This document shows positions 7,875 to 16,316 of a stretch of 23,735 nt of DNA, one piece after another. Numbering within the stretch: position 1 is the stretch's first letter; every line of letters starts with the position of its first letter. Source of the DNA: Methylomonas sp. Lineage in GTDB: Bacteria; Pseudomonadota; Gammaproteobacteria; Methylococcales; Methylomonadaceae. The notes under the pieces were generated by a model. That model searched no databases. It was not told the DNA's origin and was given only the letters and a program-made list of their open reading frames with translations. The position numbers were made by a program, and so were the translations under genes. Location of the stretch: assembly GCA_026989715.1 (NCBI GenBank), contig JALSIU010000109.1, forward strand, positions 1 through 23,735. The letters are read 5' to 3'.

Positions 7875-9172
7875 ATGCACAACAGCAAGTACGGCAATTA
7901 TTAGATTTTATTGATGCTAGTCCAAGTCCTTGGCATGCTGTTGCAACGATGGAGCGGCAACTGATAGCGGCAGGTTTTCAACGTTTGTTGGAAACGGACG
8001 AGTGGTTGCTACAGGCTGGAGGACGTTATTATATTATTCGCGATGATTCTTCCATTATTGCCTTTGTTGCAGGAACAAAAGCACTAGAAACACAAGGCTT
8101 TAAAATCATAGGTGCGCATACGGATTCACCGGGTTTAAGAATTAAGCCGCATGCATTATTTAAGACCGGCGAATTATTGCAGGTAGGGGTTGAGGTGTAT
8201 GGCGGTCCTATTTTAGCCACCTTTACCGACCGGGATTTAAGTTTTGCCGGTCGTGTGAGTTATCGCGTGGATGCAAATGAGGTTGCAACAGAGCTATTGC
8301 ATTTTGAGCAAACATTATTACGTCTACCTAATCTTGCCATTCATATGAATAGAACCGTGAATGAGGATGGTTTGAAATTAAATAAGCAAACAGAGTTACC
8401 TTTGTTATTTTCTACCCAGAGTAAAGAGCAATTGCCTGCTGATATATTTACCGATTTATTGCAGCAAAAAATAAAGCGAGAGGCAGCTGATATTTTATCT
8501 TGGGAGTTGAATGTTTACGATACCCAAAAAGGTGTATTTTGGGGAGAGGAGCAGGCGTTTTATGCGGATAGTCAATTGGATAATTTAGCCTCTTGTCATG
8601 CTGGTTTATCGGCTTTATTGACTGATGCAGCATTAAATTCAGGGGATACTATTGTGTGTGCCTTTTTTGACCATGAAGAAGTCGGCAGTGAAAGCACGAA
8701 AGGTGCGGACGGGAGTTTTTTGCCTGATACGTTAGAGCGTATTGCGCTGGCAATGCAACTTAATACGGAAAACTATAAAAGAGCGTTAGCGAATAGTTTT
8801 ATGTTGAGTGTTGATATGGCGCATGCTTATCAACCTAATTTTCCGGCAGCCTATGAAACAGAGCATAAGGTATATGTTAATAAAGGCCCTGTGATTAAGT
8901 TAAATGCTAATCAGCGTTATAGTTCTGAAAGTATTTCGGCCGCTTTGTTTATGCGTTGGTGCGAAAAAGCTGAGGTACCGTATCAACAATATGCGCATCG
9001 AACGGATATTCCTTGCGGCAGTACCATAGGCCCCTTGACTGCTGCAAAATTAGGGATACGCAGCGTGGATGTCGGTAATGCTATGTGGGCAATGCATAGC
9101 ATTAGGGAAAGCGCGGGGGTATGGGATCATCATTATATGATTAAAGTAATGCGCTGCTTTTTTGCAGAATAG
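7871..9172 (+). CDS. apeB: M18-family aspartyl/general aminopeptidase
   Basis: Cytoplasmic dinuclear zinc aminopeptidase of family M18, which removes N-terminal acidic and other residues from peptides. 433 aa, typical of the bacterial family. Seen metal-ligand and catalytic motifs: AHTDSPGLRIKP (H83, catalytic D85), DNLASCHAGL (bridging D237), DHEEVGSES (catalytic E269, ligand E270), SVDMAHA (D315) and the C-terminal AMHSIRE (H409), all intact. Its start codon sits inside the msrB stop (ATGA), so the pair forms a two-gene operon that may serve protein repair and turnover under oxidative stress (inference). It is followed by 72 bases before the next gene. Confidence 0.93.
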   Translation: MNAQQQVRQLLDFIDASPSPWHAVATMERQLIAAGFQRLLETDEWLLQAGGRYYIIRDDSSIIAFVAGTKALETQGFKIIGAHTDSPGLRIKPHALFKTGELLQVGVEVYGGPILATFTDRDLSFAGRVSYRVDANEVATELLHFEQTLLRLPNLAIHMNRTVNEDGLKLNKQTELPLLFSTQSKEQLPADIFTDLLQQKIKREAADILSWELNVYDTQKGVFWGEEQAFYADSQLDNLASCHAGLSALLTDAALNSGDTIVCAFFDHEEVGSESTKGADGSFLPDTLERIALAMQLNTENYKRALANSFMLSVDMAHAYQPNFPAAYETEHKVYVNKGPVIKLNANQRYSSESISAALFMRWCEKAEVPYQQYAHRTDIPCGSTIGPLTAAKLGIRSVDVGNAMWAMHSIRESAGVWDHHYMIKVMRCFFAE

Positions 9173-9244
9173 CCGTTATTTTTCCTGAAATAAAATAAAC
9201 CTGCTATATCTTATAAAGATTATTTGTAAAATTAAAGAGTTGTC

Positions 9245-11092
9245 ATGCAAGCAAATATTATTCCTTTAAGTTTTGAATACCCTGTGAGTGCGACTCAGGC
9301 AGGCAGGTTGCTTAAATTGCAACGTGATATTTTAGAAAAAGTGGCTTTGGGTATTAATTATCAACAGATTTTGGATGATTTATGTAAAGCGGCTGAGTCG
9401 ATGGTGGAGGGAGCGGTCGCTTCCGTGATGGTATTTGATGCTTCGGGGGAGTTTTTAACGGTTCTAGCGGCCCCCTCTATTCCTAGTAAAGCTATCGCAG
9501 CACTAAATGGCTTAATTCCAGGAGAGCAAGCAGGGTCTTGTGGTACGGCCGTTTATAGTGGCAAGGCGCAATTTGTTATCAATACGAAAACGGATCGCAG
9601 GTGGTGCAATTTGCAAAAAATTGTGACTGATTTTGGGGTAGGGGCTTGTTGGTCGCACCCTGTTAAGATCGAGCAAGATAAAGCAATTGGCTCTTTTGCG
9701 CTATCTAGTTTTGAGGAGCGAACACCGTCTGTATTTTATAAACAGTTACTTGAGACAGGGGCGCATATTGTTGGCATTATTATTAAACGGCAGCAAGAAG
9801 AACAGGCTCTTTGGGATTTGGCGCATTATGATGCTTTGACAGGCTTGGCAAATCGTACTTTATTTAATGAGCGATTTGCGAGTACGCTTAAAAATGCCTT
9901 GACGAATGAGCAACACTTAGCTTTATTAATGCTGGATTTGGATGGGTTTAAAGATATTAATGATACTCAGGGGCATGATATAGGTGACTTGGTTTTGCAA
10001 CAGGTGGCGGACAATGTGCAGCGTGTATTAGGTGTTGTGGAGGTATTTGCGCGTTTAGGAGGGGATGAGTTTGTTGTTTTGCTGTGTTATTCCGGTGATA
10101 AGGCGGTTGTAGCGCAACTTGCTGAGAAAATTGTCAGTTTATTTCAGCAAAAAATTAATGTTGCCGGCTGCGCTTTTGCTTTATCTACCAGTATTGGAGT
10201 CAGTTTGTTTCCTGAAGATGGCCAGTCTACGCAAGTGTTGCTACGCAATGCTGATACAGCGATGTATGCCGCCAAAAAGTCAGGGCGTAATTGTGCGCGA
10301 TTTTATAGCGCGGACTTGACGCGAACAGTACGTGAGCGGATGGAGTTAATTGCAGATATGCGCTTAGCTTTGCTTAAACAAGAATTTGTATTGCATTATC
10401 AGCCTCAGTATTGTCAATTAAGTAATGCGCTAGTTGGAATTGAGGCTTTGGTGCGTTGGCAACATCCTGAAAAAGGCTTGATACCGCCTAATATTTTTAT
10501 TCCTGTAGCAGAAGATAGTGGCTTTATCAAAGAGTTAGGCTTGTGGGTTTTTACTGAGGCGTGTCGGCAGTGTTTACAGTGGTGGGCGAGTGGCATTCCA
10601 CACTTTTCTTTGGCGATTAATTTATCTGTAAAGCAATTAAATGCCGCAAATATCCAGCAATTTCAATCTGTATTGGAGGGTCTTGATTTTCCGATACAGT
10701 GGCTGGAGTTGGAAGTCACTGAAAGCCTAGTGATGCAACAGGGAAGTTTGGATGAACTAAAAAAATTAGAGGCATTGGGTATTCGCATTGCAATGGATGA
10801 TTTTGGCACAGGACACTCCTCTTTAGCGCAATTAAAACATTTGCCTATTTCAAAATTAAAAATAGATAGGTCTTTTGTGCAGGATTTATCGACGGATGTC
10901 AGTGATCGGGTGATTGCTAAAAGCATTATTGCAATGGGACATAGTTTAGGCTTAAAAATTGTAGCAGAAGGTGTTGAAACGAAAGTACAACAAGATTATT
11001 TGGTACAGCACGGTTGTGACATCATACAAGGCTATTTATTAAGTCAGCCATTATCACCCGCACAGTTTGTGGAGTTGTTTTTTGGGGATTAA
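9245..11092 (+). CDS. GAF-GGDEF-EAL c-di-GMP turnover protein
   Basis: Soluble 615-aa signalling protein with no membrane helix or signal peptide. Order: GAF (about 25-190, containing PGEQAGSCGTAVYSGK and a DRRW segment as seen in many GAF/GGDEF-EAL proteins), GGDEF (about 195-350) and EAL (about 378-610). The cyclase motif GGDEF (272-276) is intact, but the inhibitory RxxD site ahead of it is lost: the equivalent four residues read GVVE. The phosphodiesterase motifs are intact: IEALVRW (E400), ELEVTES, DDFGTGHSS, KIDRSF and AEGVET. It could make or break c-di-GMP depending on a ligand bound by GAF. The start ATG follows AAAGAG. It is unfused to any transporter, unlike the related GGDEF-EAL protein 2 kb upstream. 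Confidence 0.92.
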   Translation: MQANIIPLSFEYPVSATQAGRLLKLQRDILEKVALGINYQQILDDLCKAAESMVEGAVASVMVFDASGEFLTVLAAPSIPSKAIAALNGLIPGEQAGSCGTAVYSGKAQFVINTKTDRRWCNLQKIVTDFGVGACWSHPVKIEQDKAIGSFALSSFEERTPSVFYKQLLETGAHIVGIIIKRQQEEQALWDLAHYDALTGLANRTLFNERFASTLKNALTNEQHLALLMLDLDGFKDINDTQGHDIGDLVLQQVADNVQRVLGVVEVFARLGGDEFVVLLCYSGDKAVVAQLAEKIVSLFQQKINVAGCAFALSTSIGVSLFPEDGQSTQVLLRNADTAMYAAKKSGRNCARFYSADLTRTVRERMELIADMRLALLKQEFVLHYQPQYCQLSNALVGIEALVRWQHPEKGLIPPNIFIPVAEDSGFIKELGLWVFTEACRQCLQWWASGIPHFSLAINLSVKQLNAANIQQFQSVLEGLDFPIQWLELEVTESLVMQQGSLDELKKLEALGIRIAMDDFGTGHSSLAQLKHLPISKLKIDRSFVQDLSTDVSDRVIAKSIIAMGHSLGLKIVAEGVETKVQQDYLVQHGCDIIQGYLLSQPLSPAQFVELFFGD

Positions 11093-11108
11093 TGCCGCTT
11101 TTTGAAAG

Positions 11109-11136
11109 AATACGCTGGCTTCGCGCGTTATTTTTT
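11109..11136 (+). terminator. Possible weak terminator after the GAF-GGDEF-EAL gene
   Basis: AATACGC (11109-11115) can pair with GCGT-T-ATT around 11125-11132 with one bulged T, and the 3' side runs into TTATTTTTT (11128-11136). The stem is short and the loop about nine bases, so the call is weak, but it lies 17 bases after the stop codon. Confidence 0.35.
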
Positions 11137-11211
11137 ACCGTCTCAAGTGATTGCATTGCTCTATTAAGAATTAATCTTGCCCTTCTGTGTCTAAATCTGG
11201 CTTTACCATTA

Positions 11212-11241
11212 TTGACAAACTATAATCTGAGCCACTACTTT
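11212..11241 (+). promoter_or_regulatory. Candidate promoter for the phosphoketolase gene
   Basis: A perfect -35 TTGACA (11212-11217), an 18-base spacer and TACTTT (11236-11241), a poor -10, lie ahead of the ATG at 11266. A perfect TATAAT at 11221 is too close to this -35 to pair with it and has no good -35 of its own. AAGGA at 11253-11257 is the likely ribosome site. Confidence 0.35.
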
Positions 11242-11265
11242 TTATTCTGAATAAGGAAACAAGAG

Positions 11266-13638
11266 ATGACCATTGAGCAACAGCCTTTATCGGCTGATGA
11301 GTTGGCTAAAATACATGCGTATTGGCGTGCTGCGAATTATTTGTCTGTTGGACAAATATATTTAATGGATAATCCTTTATTACGGGAGCCATTAACGCTG
11401 GAACATGTTAAGCCACGCTTGTTGGGGCACTGGGGAACAACACCAGGGTTGAACTTTATTTACGTGCACATGAATCGCTTGATTAAAGCACAAGATTTGA
11501 ATGCGATTTATATTGCAGGGCCAGGTCATGGTGGGCCGGGGTTAGTGGCTAATACATGGTTAGAAGGGACGTACAGTCAGTATTACCCTGATATTTCTGA
11601 AGATGCCACCGGCATGCGTCGCTTGTTTAAGCAATTTAGTTTTCCAGGGGGGATTCCGAGTCATGTTGCTCCGGAAACGCCCGGCTCTATTCATGAGGGC
11701 GGGGAGTTGGGTTATGCCGTTGCTCATGCTTATGGTGCCGTATTTGATAATCCGGATTTGATTGCGTGTTGTGTGGTCGGTGATGGTGAAGCAGAAACTG
11801 GGCCATTAGCAACTTCTTGGCACTCAAATAAATTTCTTAATCCTATTCGTGATGGTGCTGTTTTACCGATATTACATTTAAATGGCTATAAAATTGCGAA
11901 TCCAACGTTGTTAGCGCGTATGCCTAAGGCGGAACTAGAGAGTTTATTTGTTGGGTATGGTTATAAACCCTATTTTGTAGAGGGCTCTGAGCCTGACATC
12001 ATGCATCAAAAAATGGCGGCGACCATGGATGTGGTGATGGCTGAAATTAAAGCGATTCAGCAACAGGCACGTGATTCAGGCAAAGCGGTACGCCCTAAAT
12101 GGCCGATGATTATTTTACGCTCTCCAAAAGGCTGGACAGGCCCTAAAGAGGTCGATGGTAAGAAGGCAGAAGACTTTTGGCGTTCGCATCAAGTTCCATT
12201 TTCAGGTGTGCGTGAAGACCCTAAACACCTAAAATTATTGGAGGAGTGGCTAAAAAGTTATAAGGCTGAAGAATTATTTGATGAGCAGGGGGTGTTTTTG
12301 GCTGAATTGAAGGCTTTAGCACCTAAGCATCAGCGGCGTATGAGTGATAACCCTCATACTAATGGTGGTTTGTTATTGCAGAAATTATATTTACCGCAGT
12401 TTACGGATTATGCCGTTGATGTACCTGCTCCCGGAGCGATTAAAGCAGAAGCAACACGGGTACAAGGACAGTTTTTGCGCGATGTGATGCAACAAAATGA
12501 GAAGCAGCAGAACTTTAGATTGTTTGGGCCGGATGAAACGGCTTCTAATCGGTGGACGGCTGCTTTTGAAGTAAGTGATAGAACGTGGTTGGAGTCTACC
12601 ATTCCTGAGGATGAGTTTTTGTCTGCTGACGGGAGAGTGATGGAAATTCTTTCCGAACATACGTGCCAAGGATGGTTAGAAGGATATTTGTTAACAGGGA
12701 GGCATGGTTTTTTTAATTGCTATGAAGCGTTTATTCATATTATTGACTCCATGTTTAATCAGCATGCTAAATGGTTGAAAACAACACGCGATATTGAGTG
12801 GCGTAGGCCGGTTGCCTCGTTAAATTATTTATTGTCCTCACATGTGTGGCGACAAGACCATAATGGCTTTTCACACCAAGATCCAGGGTTTATTGATCAT
12901 GTGGTGAATAAAAAATCGGCCGTAATTCGTGTGTATTTACCTCCCGATGCTAATACCTTGTTGTCAGTAACCGACCATTGTTTGCGTAGTCGTAATTATG
13001 TCAATGTAGTGGTTTGTGGTAAGCAGCCGGCAGAACAATGGTTGGATATGGAGAGTGCCATTAAGCATTGTACGGCAGGTATTGGCATTTGGGATTGGGC
13101 CAGTAATGACCAAGAAACAGGGGAGCCGGATGTGGTCATGGCCTGCGCAGGAGATGTGCCAACTTTAGAGACCTTAGCAGCGGTTAAATTGTTGCGTGAG
13201 CAGACCCCTGAGATAAAAATTAGGGTAGTCAATGTGGTTAATTTGATGAAGTTATTACCACAGGAAGAGCATCCGCATGGTTTGTCGGATCGTGAATTTG
13301 AAGATATTTTTACGCCGGATAAGCCGGTTATTTTTGCTTATCATGGTTATCCTTGGTTAATTCATCGCTTAACTTATCGGCGGCCTAATCATGCTAATTT
13401 TCATGCACGAGGCTATAAAGAGGAAGGTACGACTTCAACGCCGTTTGATATGGTCGTTATGAATGATTTAGACCGTTTTCATTTGAGCATTGATGCCTTA
13501 AATCGTGTGCCCAAAATACGGCATCGTGCCGCATATGTGAAGCAGCTCATGCGAGATAAATTAATTGAGCATCAGCAGTATGTGCGTCAGTATGGAGAGG
13601 ATATGCCTGAAATTCGTGATTGGAAATGGGCTGATTAG
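11266..13638 (+). CDS. xfp: Xylulose-5-phosphate/fructose-6-phosphate phosphoketolase
   Basis: Thiamine-diphosphate enzyme that splits xylulose-5-P (and often fructose-6-P) with phosphate into acetyl-phosphate plus glyceraldehyde-3-P or erythrose-4-P. 790 aa, full family length. Seen: LLGHWG (H55), AGPGHGGPGL (H88), the SHVAPETPGSIHEGGELGY block (H133), the cofactor/Mg segment GDGEAETG (172-179), LHLNGYKIANPT, SHVWRQDHNGFSHQDPGF and LPPDANTLL. The histidines match the spacing of active-site His residues known from Bifidobacterium enzymes. Neither ackA nor pta is adjacent, so the acetyl-phosphate sink is elsewhere. The protein would pull pentose or hexose phosphates into C2 units, a bypass also used by methanotrophs. 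The start is supported by AAGGA eight bases upstream. It stands alone with its own candidate promoter. Confidence 0.96.
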   Translation: MTIEQQPLSADELAKIHAYWRAANYLSVGQIYLMDNPLLREPLTLEHVKPRLLGHWGTTPGLNFIYVHMNRLIKAQDLNAIYIAGPGHGGPGLVANTWLEGTYSQYYPDISEDATGMRRLFKQFSFPGGIPSHVAPETPGSIHEGGELGYAVAHAYGAVFDNPDLIACCVVGDGEAETGPLATSWHSNKFLNPIRDGAVLPILHLNGYKIANPTLLARMPKAELESLFVGYGYKPYFVEGSEPDIMHQKMAATMDVVMAEIKAIQQQARDSGKAVRPKWPMIILRSPKGWTGPKEVDGKKAEDFWRSHQVPFSGVREDPKHLKLLEEWLKSYKAEELFDEQGVFLAELKALAPKHQRRMSDNPHTNGGLLLQKLYLPQFTDYAVDVPAPGAIKAEATRVQGQFLRDVMQQNEKQQNFRLFGPDETASNRWTAAFEVSDRTWLESTIPEDEFLSADGRVMEILSEHTCQGWLEGYLLTGRHGFFNCYEAFIHIIDSMFNQHAKWLKTTRDIEWRRPVASLNYLLSSHVWRQDHNGFSHQDPGFIDHVVNKKSAVIRVYLPPDANTLLSVTDHCLRSRNYVNVVVCGKQPAEQWLDMESAIKHCTAGIGIWDWASNDQETGEPDVVMACAGDVPTLETLAAVKLLREQTPEIKIRVVNVVNLMKLLPQEEHPHGLSDREFEDIFTPDKPVIFAYHGYPWLIHRLTYRRPNHANFHARGYKEEGTTSTPFDMVVMNDLDRFHLSIDALNRVPKIRHRAAYVKQLMRDKLIEHQQYVRQYGEDMPEIRDWKWAD

Positions 13639-13648
13639 TAGGGGGCGG

Positions 13649-13719
13649 CTTGCACCTTGAAGACGATTTTTGTTCTATTGTGTTAGTACGGTAGTACGCT
13701 GAGTCTTCTGAGGTGCAAG
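13649..13719. repeat. Long imperfect inverted repeat behind xfp
   Basis: CTTGCACCT-T-GAAGAC (13649-13664) pairs with GTCTTC-TG-AGGTGCAAG (13703-13719): 15 pairs with a small internal loop, across a 38-base loop that includes a GTAC-GGTA-GTAC mini-hairpin. Only a weak TTATTTT follows, so it is not a textbook intrinsic terminator. It may protect the xfp mRNA 3' end or be a dispersed repeat. Confidence 0.65.
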
Positions 13720-13796
13720 TGGCTTATTTTAGGGGTAAGACCTCTATTTTTCGTTCCTTTTATGGCACAATACCTAGGTTTTGAACCAATGAAATT

Positions 13797-14759
13797 ATGT
13801 TAATTGATTTACTTGCTTTAGTCGTCGGTTTAGTTGCTTTGGTGTTTGCGGCAGATTACTTTGTTGATGGAACGTCTGCCATTGCGAGAAACTTTGGAGT
13901 TTCGCCTTTATTGATTGGACTCACGATTGTTGGCTTGGGAACATCGGCACCTGAGATTTTGGTAGCTGCATTAGCCTCTTTACAAGGTAATCCCGGCTTG
14001 GCTATCGGGAATGCAATTGGTTCTAATATTGCCAATATGGGATTGATATTAGGCTGTACGGCACTTGTTGCGCCTTTAGCTTTTCACTCGGGTTTACTAA
14101 AATGTGAGTTGCCTGTTTTAATGCTGATTAGTGTCGTATGTTATGTATTGGCTTTAAATGGCTTAAGCGTTGTCGATGGCATGATGATGTTGTTTGGCTT
14201 GGCCGCGTTTTTATTTTGGTTGGTGCATTCAGCGATGGTTGAGCGTAAAAATGATGTTTTGGCGCAGACAATTGCCGCCGATATTCCGGCAACAATGCCT
14301 AATAGTCAGGCGTGGCGTTATTTTGCGGTAGGTTTGGTTGGGCTATTGCTCAGCTCTAAACTATTGGTTTGGGCCGCAGTCAATATTGCGCAATCTTTAG
14401 GGGTTAGTGATTTGGTGATTGGCTTGACGATTGTTGCTTTAGGAACGAGTTTGCCGGAATTGGCCGCTTCTATCAGCAGTGTCTTAAAAGGAGAGGATGA
14501 TTTGGCCGTAGGAAATGTAATTGGATCTAATGTTTACAACTTATTAGCGGTATATTCTTTGCCTGCATTGGTTGCACCAGGGGCGGTTGATGCGGTTGTT
14601 ATTGGACGGGATTTTCCAGTGTTGTTGGCTTTTACGGCGGTTTTATTTATTTTAGGTATGGGGTTTTCTAAAGCAGGAAGTATTAATCGCTGGGAAGGGG
14701 GCGGATTATTCGCTGCTTACTTGGTTTATCAGTGGGTCATTTTTCAGAGTGTTACTTAA
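13797..14759 (+). CDS. yrbG: CaCA-family Na+(K+)/Ca2+ exchanger, YrbG type
   Basis: Inner-membrane cation/Ca2+ antiporter, 320 aa, about ten hydrophobic helices in two inverted halves. Each half carries the alpha-repeat signature: GLTIVGLGTSAPE (residues 41-53) with GNAIGSNIAN (71-80), and GLTIVALGTSLPE (209-221) with GNVIGSNVYN (239-248). The acidic E53 and E221 are the expected cation ligands. In Escherichia coli the orthologue sits directly ahead of kdsD, as here, although its physiological role is poorly defined. The ATG at 13797 has no clear ribosome site, and an out-of-frame ATG lies 8 bases upstream. It is the first gene of the run toward hpf, with 7 bases before the next start. Confidence 0.9.
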   Translation: MLIDLLALVVGLVALVFAADYFVDGTSAIARNFGVSPLLIGLTIVGLGTSAPEILVAALASLQGNPGLAIGNAIGSNIANMGLILGCTALVAPLAFHSGLLKCELPVLMLISVVCYVLALNGLSVVDGMMMLFGLAAFLFWLVHSAMVERKNDVLAQTIAADIPATMPNSQAWRYFAVGLVGLLLSSKLLVWAAVNIAQSLGVSDLVIGLTIVALGTSLPELAASISSVLKGEDDLAVGNVIGSNVYNLLAVYSLPALVAPGAVDAVVIGRDFPVLLAFTAVLFILGMGFSKAGSINRWEGGGLFAAYLVYQWVIFQSVT

Positions 14760-14766
14760 GCTACTT

Positions 14767-15738
14767 ATGCAGGATAGTGAACTGATTAATACGGCCATTG
14801 ATGTTGTCAAAATAGAGATGGCCGCCGTTGCCGGATTATTGACTCGAATTGATGCCGATTTTGTTAAGGCGTGTCATATTATAGCGGAATGTACGGGGCG
14901 AGTCGTTGTGACCGGTATGGGTAAATCTGGACATATTGCCGGCAAAATTGCAGCAACATTGGCAAGTACCGGTACGCCTGCTTTTTTTGTACACCCTGGC
15001 GAGGCTGGGCATGGCGATTTAGGCATGATTACGCGACAAGATGTAGTGTTGGCTTTGTCAAACTCTGGGGAGACGGGCGAAATTTTAACTTTGTTGCCCA
15101 TCATTAAACGCTTAGGAGTATCGCTTATAGCAATCACAGGACGAGAGCATTCGGCTTTGGCGCGTCTGGCTTCAGTGCATCTTAGCAATGCGGTTGCTAA
15201 AGAAGCGTGTGCGTTGGGGTTAGCCCCTACTGCCAGTACAACGGCTGCTTTGGTATTAGGGGATGCCTTGGCGGTTACCTTAATGACAATGCGGGGGTTT
15301 ACACGAGATGACTTTGCCTTGTCGCACCCTGGCGGAAGTTTGGGGCGCAGGTTGTTGATTTTGGTCGGTGACATTATGCATACGGGAGATGAATTGCCTG
15401 TTGTGCAAAGCCAGGTTGCCATTATGGATGCTTTGGTGGAAATGACGGCTAAAACATTAGGGGTGACGGCGGTTGTTGATGCGCAAGGGTGTTTGGCTGG
15501 GATTTTTACTGATGGTGATGTGCGCCGGTTGTTGGAAAAGTCTATTGATGTCAAAGTAGTGTCTGTCGCTGAGGTTATGACGGCGGATTGTCAGGTGATT
15601 GCGCAGGATGTTTTGGCGGCAGAAGCAATGCAGCTTATGGAAGAAAAAAAGATTAACGCGTTGATTGTGGTTGATGCGCAACGGCATGTTATAGGTGTAT
15701 TAAATATGCATGATTTGGTTCATGCCGGAATTATATAG
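14767..15738 (+). CDS. kdsD: D-arabinose-5-phosphate isomerase KdsD
   Basis: Converts ribulose-5-P to arabinose-5-P, the first step of KDO synthesis for LPS. 323 aa from the ATG at 14767: an SIS domain (about 35-180) followed by two CBS domains. Seen: GMGKSGH (K53), HPGEAGHGDLGM (H82), SNSGETGEI (E105) and ALSHPGG (H187), which correspond to the catalytic K59, H88, E111 and H193 of the E. coli enzyme with a constant offset of six. A GTG at 14749 would add six residues and overlap yrbG. I preferred the ATG because it gives a family-like N terminus and a short gap, though its ribosome site is weak. The kdsC start follows one base after the stop. Confidence 0.95.
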   Translation: MQDSELINTAIDVVKIEMAAVAGLLTRIDADFVKACHIIAECTGRVVVTGMGKSGHIAGKIAATLASTGTPAFFVHPGEAGHGDLGMITRQDVVLALSNSGETGEILTLLPIIKRLGVSLIAITGREHSALARLASVHLSNAVAKEACALGLAPTASTTAALVLGDALAVTLMTMRGFTRDDFALSHPGGSLGRRLLILVGDIMHTGDELPVVQSQVAIMDALVEMTAKTLGVTAVVDAQGCLAGIFTDGDVRRLLEKSIDVKVVSVAEVMTADCQVIAQDVLAAEAMQLMEEKKINALIVVDAQRHVIGVLNMHDLVHAGII

Positions 15739-15739
15739 A

Positions 15740-16264
15740 ATGCAAGATAGTTATAAAAAAGCACAAAATATTAAAGTATTAATTTTAGATGTTGACGGTG
15801 TGTTGACGGATGGGCGGTTATTCTTTGATGAGCAAGGTAAAGAGTATAAGGCGTTTAATACGCGGGATGGCTTGGGGATACGTTTATTACAAAAAGCGGG
15901 TATTCAGGTTGCCGTGATTTCTGGGAGAAGTTCAATACCTGTTGCGCTTCGGATGAAAAACCTGGATATTGAATTGGTTTATTTGGGGCAGTCCGACAAG
16001 CGTTTTGCATTTAAGGAAATTATAGAGGAAGTTGGGTGCACCCCCTTACAGGCGGCTTATGTCGGTGATGATTTAATTGATTTGCCGGTATTGGTGCGTG
16101 CAGGGCTGGCTGTTGCTGTTCAGGATGCAAATACGCATATTTTGCCTTATGTAGATTGGCAAACGCAGCACCTAGGAGGTCAAGGTGCGGTGCGTGAAGT
16201 GTGTGATTTTATTTTACAGGCGCAGGGGAAACTGGATGCCATTATTGATGCTTATTTAGCGTAA
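15740..16264 (+). CDS. kdsC: 3-deoxy-D-manno-octulosonate 8-phosphate phosphatase KdsC
   Basis: HAD phosphatase that releases KDO from KDO-8-P, the step that pairs with KdsA downstream of KdsD. 174 aa from the ATG at 15740, matching the Pseudomonas length. Seen: motif I DVDGVLTDG (D17 nucleophile, D19), motif II ISGR, and motif IV VGDDLIDLPV; the C-terminal GGQGAVREVCDFILQAQGKLD is characteristic of the family. ATGs at 15710 and 15722 would extend it inside kdsD by 10 or 6 residues. They give an atypical N terminus, so I chose 15740, one base after the kdsD stop. No cap domain, as expected for the tetrameric C0 type. Confidence 0.94.
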   Translation: MQDSYKKAQNIKVLILDVDGVLTDGRLFFDEQGKEYKAFNTRDGLGIRLLQKAGIQVAVISGRSSIPVALRMKNLDIELVYLGQSDKRFAFKEIIEEVGCTPLQAAYVGDDLIDLPVLVRAGLAVAVQDANTHILPYVDWQTQHLGGQGAVREVCDFILQAQGKLDAIIDAYLA

Positions 16265-16316
16265 TGACATGATTGATTTTTGCTGGCTAGTCTTTGTAAT
16301 CGGAGTATTGCGCTAA

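Noticed and set aside
9173..9244. TTATTT-TTCCTG-AAATAA after apeB as a terminator
   Set aside because: Pure A/T six-pair stem with no T run behind it; common by chance in this composition.
11212..11226. TTGACA and TATAAT ahead of xfp as one promoter
   Set aside because: They are only three bases apart and cannot serve as -35 and -10 of the same promoter.
13760..13780. TGGCAC near 13763 as a sigma-54 -24 element before yrbG
   Set aside because: The -12 position reads CTAG and not TTGC, so the second half of the site is missing.
14874..15554. Long 226-codon open frame on the minus strand inside kdsD
   Set aside because: Composition is Ala/Ser/Thr/Pro-rich with no recognisable domain; it is a shadow of the strongly supported kdsD frame.
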